Below are positions 62,018-64,000 of a stretch of DNA of 64,000 nucleotides, piece by piece. Within the stretch, counting starts at the first letter, position 1, and each line of letters starts with the position of its first letter. Where the stretch lies: NCBI GenBank assembly GCA_023614405.1, contig CM042684.1:473441650-473505649 (forward strand), read 5' to 3'. Made by a program: the position numbers and the translations under genes. The notes below the pieces were generated by a model. It worked only from the letters and a program-made list of their open reading frames with translations, was not told where the DNA came from and searched no databases. This stretch comes from Avena insularis. Lineage: Eukaryota; Streptophyta; Magnoliopsida; Poales; Poaceae.

Positions 62018-63004
62018 CTAGTACCGACGAGGTGGATAGCAGGCGCTTGAGGTATTCGAATGCTTCTTGCGCTTCGTTGGTCCATTCGAACTTTTTAGCT
62101 TTGCAGAGGAGTTGGTAGAAGGGCAGTGCCTTTTCACCATCAGACTAATGAAATGACCGAGGGCCGCGATTCGCCCAGCCAGCTGCTGAACGCCCCTTAT
62201 GTTTTTTGGCTTCTCCATGGCCAGTATGGCTTTTATTTTCTTCGGGTTTGCCTCGATTCCTCTCGCGGAGATGAGGTACCCGAGTAGTTGCCTAGATGGG
62301 ACGCCGAAGGCGCATTTGTCCAGATTGAGCTTGATTCGGTATCGGTCGAGGTTGGCGAAGGTTTCGCGCAAATCATAGATTAGGGAGGCTTCCTCCTTGG
62401 TCTTGATTACTACGTCGTCGACATAGACTTGAATGTTGCGACCAAGTTGGTCCTTGAGGTAAGCCTGCATGCACCGCTGGTAGGTGGCTCCTACGTTTTT
62501 TAGTCCGAAGGGCATTGTGTTGTAGCAGAACACACCAAAGGGCATTGTAAATGTTGTTTTTTCTTGATCTTCCTCCTTCATTCGAATCTGATTATAGCCT
62601 GAGTAGGCGTCGAGGAAGCAGAGGCGCTCGCATCCTGCGGTGGGGTCGATGATCTCGTCGATTTGCGGTAACAGGAAGTGATCCTTTGGACAGTGCTTAT
62701 TCAGAGAGGTGAAGTCCACGCACATCCGCATGATATCCGTGTCCTTTTTTGGTACTAGCACCGTGTTGGTGAGCCAAGTGCTTTCCTTGATCTCGCGTAT
62801 GAATTTGGCATTGAGGAGTCTGTTGATCTCCATTCCAACTGCCTTCGCCCATGGCTTAGATAATCGCCGGATTGTTTGCTTGACTGGCCTTGCGTCTGGG
62901 TTGACATTGAGTGCGTGCTCGGCGAATTCCCTGGGAACTCCTGGCATGTCCGCAGGACACCAGACGAAAATTTCCCAGTGCTCACAGAGGAATTCGACGA
63001 GCAC
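62018..63004 (-). CDS. Element C reverse transcriptase, intact core
   Basis: An open frame of 328 codons. It has ADMPGVPREFAEHALNVNPD, LVPKKDTDIMRMCVDF, LNKHCPKDHFLLPQIDEIID, CFLDAYSGYNQI with the first catalytic Asp, MPFGLKNVGATYQR, and the YVDDVVIKTK box with both remaining Asp residues. The thumb region has GVPSRQLLGYLISARGIEANPKKIKAI. All catalytic residues are present, unlike element A. The end is shifted near 62140 before RNase H, so the polyprotein is not continuous. Confidence 0.88.
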   Translation of the reverse strand: MLVEFLCEHWEIFVWCPADMPGVPREFAEHALNVNPDARPVKQTIRRLSKPWAKAVGMEINRLLNAKFIREIKESTWLTNTVLVPKKDTDIMRMCVDFTSLNKHCPKDHFLLPQIDEIIDPTAGCERLCFLDAYSGYNQIRMKEEDQEKTTFTMPFGVFCYNTMPFGLKNVGATYQRCMQAYLKDQLGRNIQVYVDDVVIKTKEEASLIYDLRETFANLDRYRIKLNLDKCAFGVPSRQLLGYLISARGIEANPKKIKAILAMEKPKNIRGVQQLAGRIAALGHFISLMVKRHCPSTNSSAKLKSSNGPTKRKKHSNTSSACYPPRRY

Positions 63005-63010
63005 GAGTTC

Positions 63011-63742
63011 CTATGCGGGACTCAAGTTGTTGGCGATGAGGGCTGTTTTGGCAGGATCCGATGGGTGGACCTGCACTTTCTTTGTGTGCACTAATGAGTC
63101 AAAAGATAGGTCAGGCGAGCTTGGCCGGCTTAGGGGAGGCAGGCTGTTGTCTGTCGACTCCTTTAGTTTCACGAGTTCTTCCTGCATGCCGAAGGACTGG
63201 GAAATTCTGTTGAATTCCCTGTCGCAACTGTCGGACCTCTCGAAGCTCCCGTTGACTGTGATGACGCCATTGGGACCTAGCATTTTCATCTGCAGGTAGG
63301 CGTAGTGTGGTACTGCCATGAACGTAGCGGACGCGACACGTCCGAGGATGCAGTGGTACTGTGAGGGCCAGTAGACGACCTCAAAGTCGATGCGCTCGCG
63401 CTGAAAGTTTTTCGGCGTGCCGAAGATGACGTCGAGGTTGATTTTGCCCAGGGGATATACACCTTTTCCTGGGACGATGTCGTGGAATGTTGTGTCCGAG
63501 GCCTCTAGGCAAGTTAGAGGGATCCTCATTGCTCGCAAGGTACTCGCGAATATAAGGTTGATGCCGCTTCTGCCGTCCATGAAGACGCGGCTCATGTCGA
63601 AGCCTCCGATTTGCGCCTCGAGTACGAGGGGGCAATGGCCTAGACGGGGTACTTGAGGCGGATGATCGCGTTTGTCGAAGGTGATGCAGGACTCGCTTCC
63701 GCTGAGGTACTCAGTGGTAGATGGTGGCGAGTGTGTGGCCAA
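63011..63742 (-). CDS. Element C aspartic protease
   Basis: An open frame of 243 codons: retropepsin active site VFMDGRSGINLIF, where the second Gly of DGGS is Arg, then GKINLDVIFGTPKNF and VVYWPSQYHCILGR. The Gly-to-Arg change next to the catalytic Asp probably reduces activity. It ends LIANNLSPA, followed by a stop seven bases before the RT Met. Confidence 0.8.
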   Translation of the reverse strand: MATHSPPSTTEYLSGSESCITFDKRDHPPQVPRLGHCPLVLEAQIGGFDMSRVFMDGRSGINLIFASTLRAMRIPLTCLEASDTTFHDIVPGKGVYPLGKINLDVIFGTPKNFQRERIDFEVVYWPSQYHCILGRVASATFMAVPHYAYLQMKMLGPNGVITVNGSFERSDSCDREFNRISQSFGMQEELVKLKESTDNSLPPLSRPSSPDLSFDSLVHTKKVQVHPSDPAKTALIANNLSPA

Positions 63743-64000
63743 GTTGACTTGGCGAGTGATGGCCTTCTACACCCGATTCGAGGGGCGTCCCTTTTGGATC
63801 ATCATGGTACCCATGGCCCATGGGTATGGTTGCCGGTGGTGCTGGTCTGCCTTGCATTTGGGGGTGGTCCAGGTGGTGGTGGTGGAGCTCCATGTGCTAC
63901 AGCGCCTGGAGCCGCTGCATAGCCTCTTTCGACTGCGTTACGATTCATTCGGACCAATCCCTCATGTAGTTTGAGGAACTCGCGGCAATCCTTGAGGAGG
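63743..64000 (-). pseudogene. Element C gag C-terminal part, partial
   Basis: The minus strand carries the LLKDCREFLKLHEGL-type motif, the proline-rich linker and PMGTMMIQKG, as in element A. A stop separates it from protease. It runs off the window edge. Confidence 0.7.

Larger units (their letters stand above)
60209..64000 (-). mobile_element. Tat-lineage gypsy element C, runs off the right edge
   Basis: On the minus strand the order is gag end, protease, reverse transcriptase, RNase H, second RNase H and integrase, then the LTR terminus. It is the closest relative of element A (same motifs with scattered substitutions). It lacks the antisense-ORF region and most of the 3' LTR through an internal deletion joined at GAACAAGC/CGATAG, with GC shared by both sides. 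Confidence 0.82.

Overview
The window looks like nuclear DNA of a grass, most likely a Triticeae cereal (wheat, Aegilops or barley relatives). This rests on a histone H4 gene with the wheat-type Type I promoter element, Stowaway MITEs with CTCCCTCC ends in TA sites, copia LTRs starting TGAAGGAAATATGCCC or TGTTGGAAATATGCCC, and nested Ty3/gypsy elements. No prokaryotic features are present. Family assignments come from recognised motifs, not from searches.

Two inverted arms of about 4.4 kb bracket the window (1-4392 and 55989-about 60381, spacer about 51.6 kb). Each arm holds a Stowaway MITE, a histone H4 gene and exon 2 of a small zinc-ribbon gene of the At4g08330 type. Each arm also holds a remnant of an Athila-type retroelement and the 82-bp end of a Tat-type LTR. 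The left copy has a complete two-exon zinc-ribbon gene but an H4 with three small deletions in G-rich runs. The right copy has an intact H4 but lost exon 1 of the zinc-ribbon gene. At its breakpoint, retroelement sequence now abuts intron 1 beside a consensus splice donor.

The spacer is nested LTR retrotransposons. From left to right: a truncated copia (about 6105-8557); a decayed minus-strand copia (8558-14579) joined head to head to a plus-strand copia with both LTRs (14580-22866); and Tat-lineage gypsy element A on the minus strand (22867-37216), with gag, protease, RT, two RNase H domains and integrase. Element A also carries an intron-bearing antisense ORF of the putative gypsy-type transposon family, interrupted by a solo copia LTR. 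Next come an Athila fragment with an array of hairpin repeats and a 3' ORF (37217-39962), Tat element B on the plus strand with a solo LTR in gag (39963-44582), an Athila-like gag/protease element with a 1.55-kb LTR (44583-48914), and nested LTRs X and Y (48915-53246). A second antisense-type ORF (53808-55988) ends at the right-arm breakpoint. Beyond the right arm is Tat element C (60209 to the window end, minus), the least damaged pol here.

Only the right H4 and the left zinc-ribbon gene look like working host genes. The retroelement frames are broken by stops or indels, although single domains, such as the element C reverse transcriptase, stay open. The most interesting points are the inverted duplication, its phase-compatible breakpoint, the gag frames that stay open across the primer binding site, the convergent antisense ORFs and the hairpin array.
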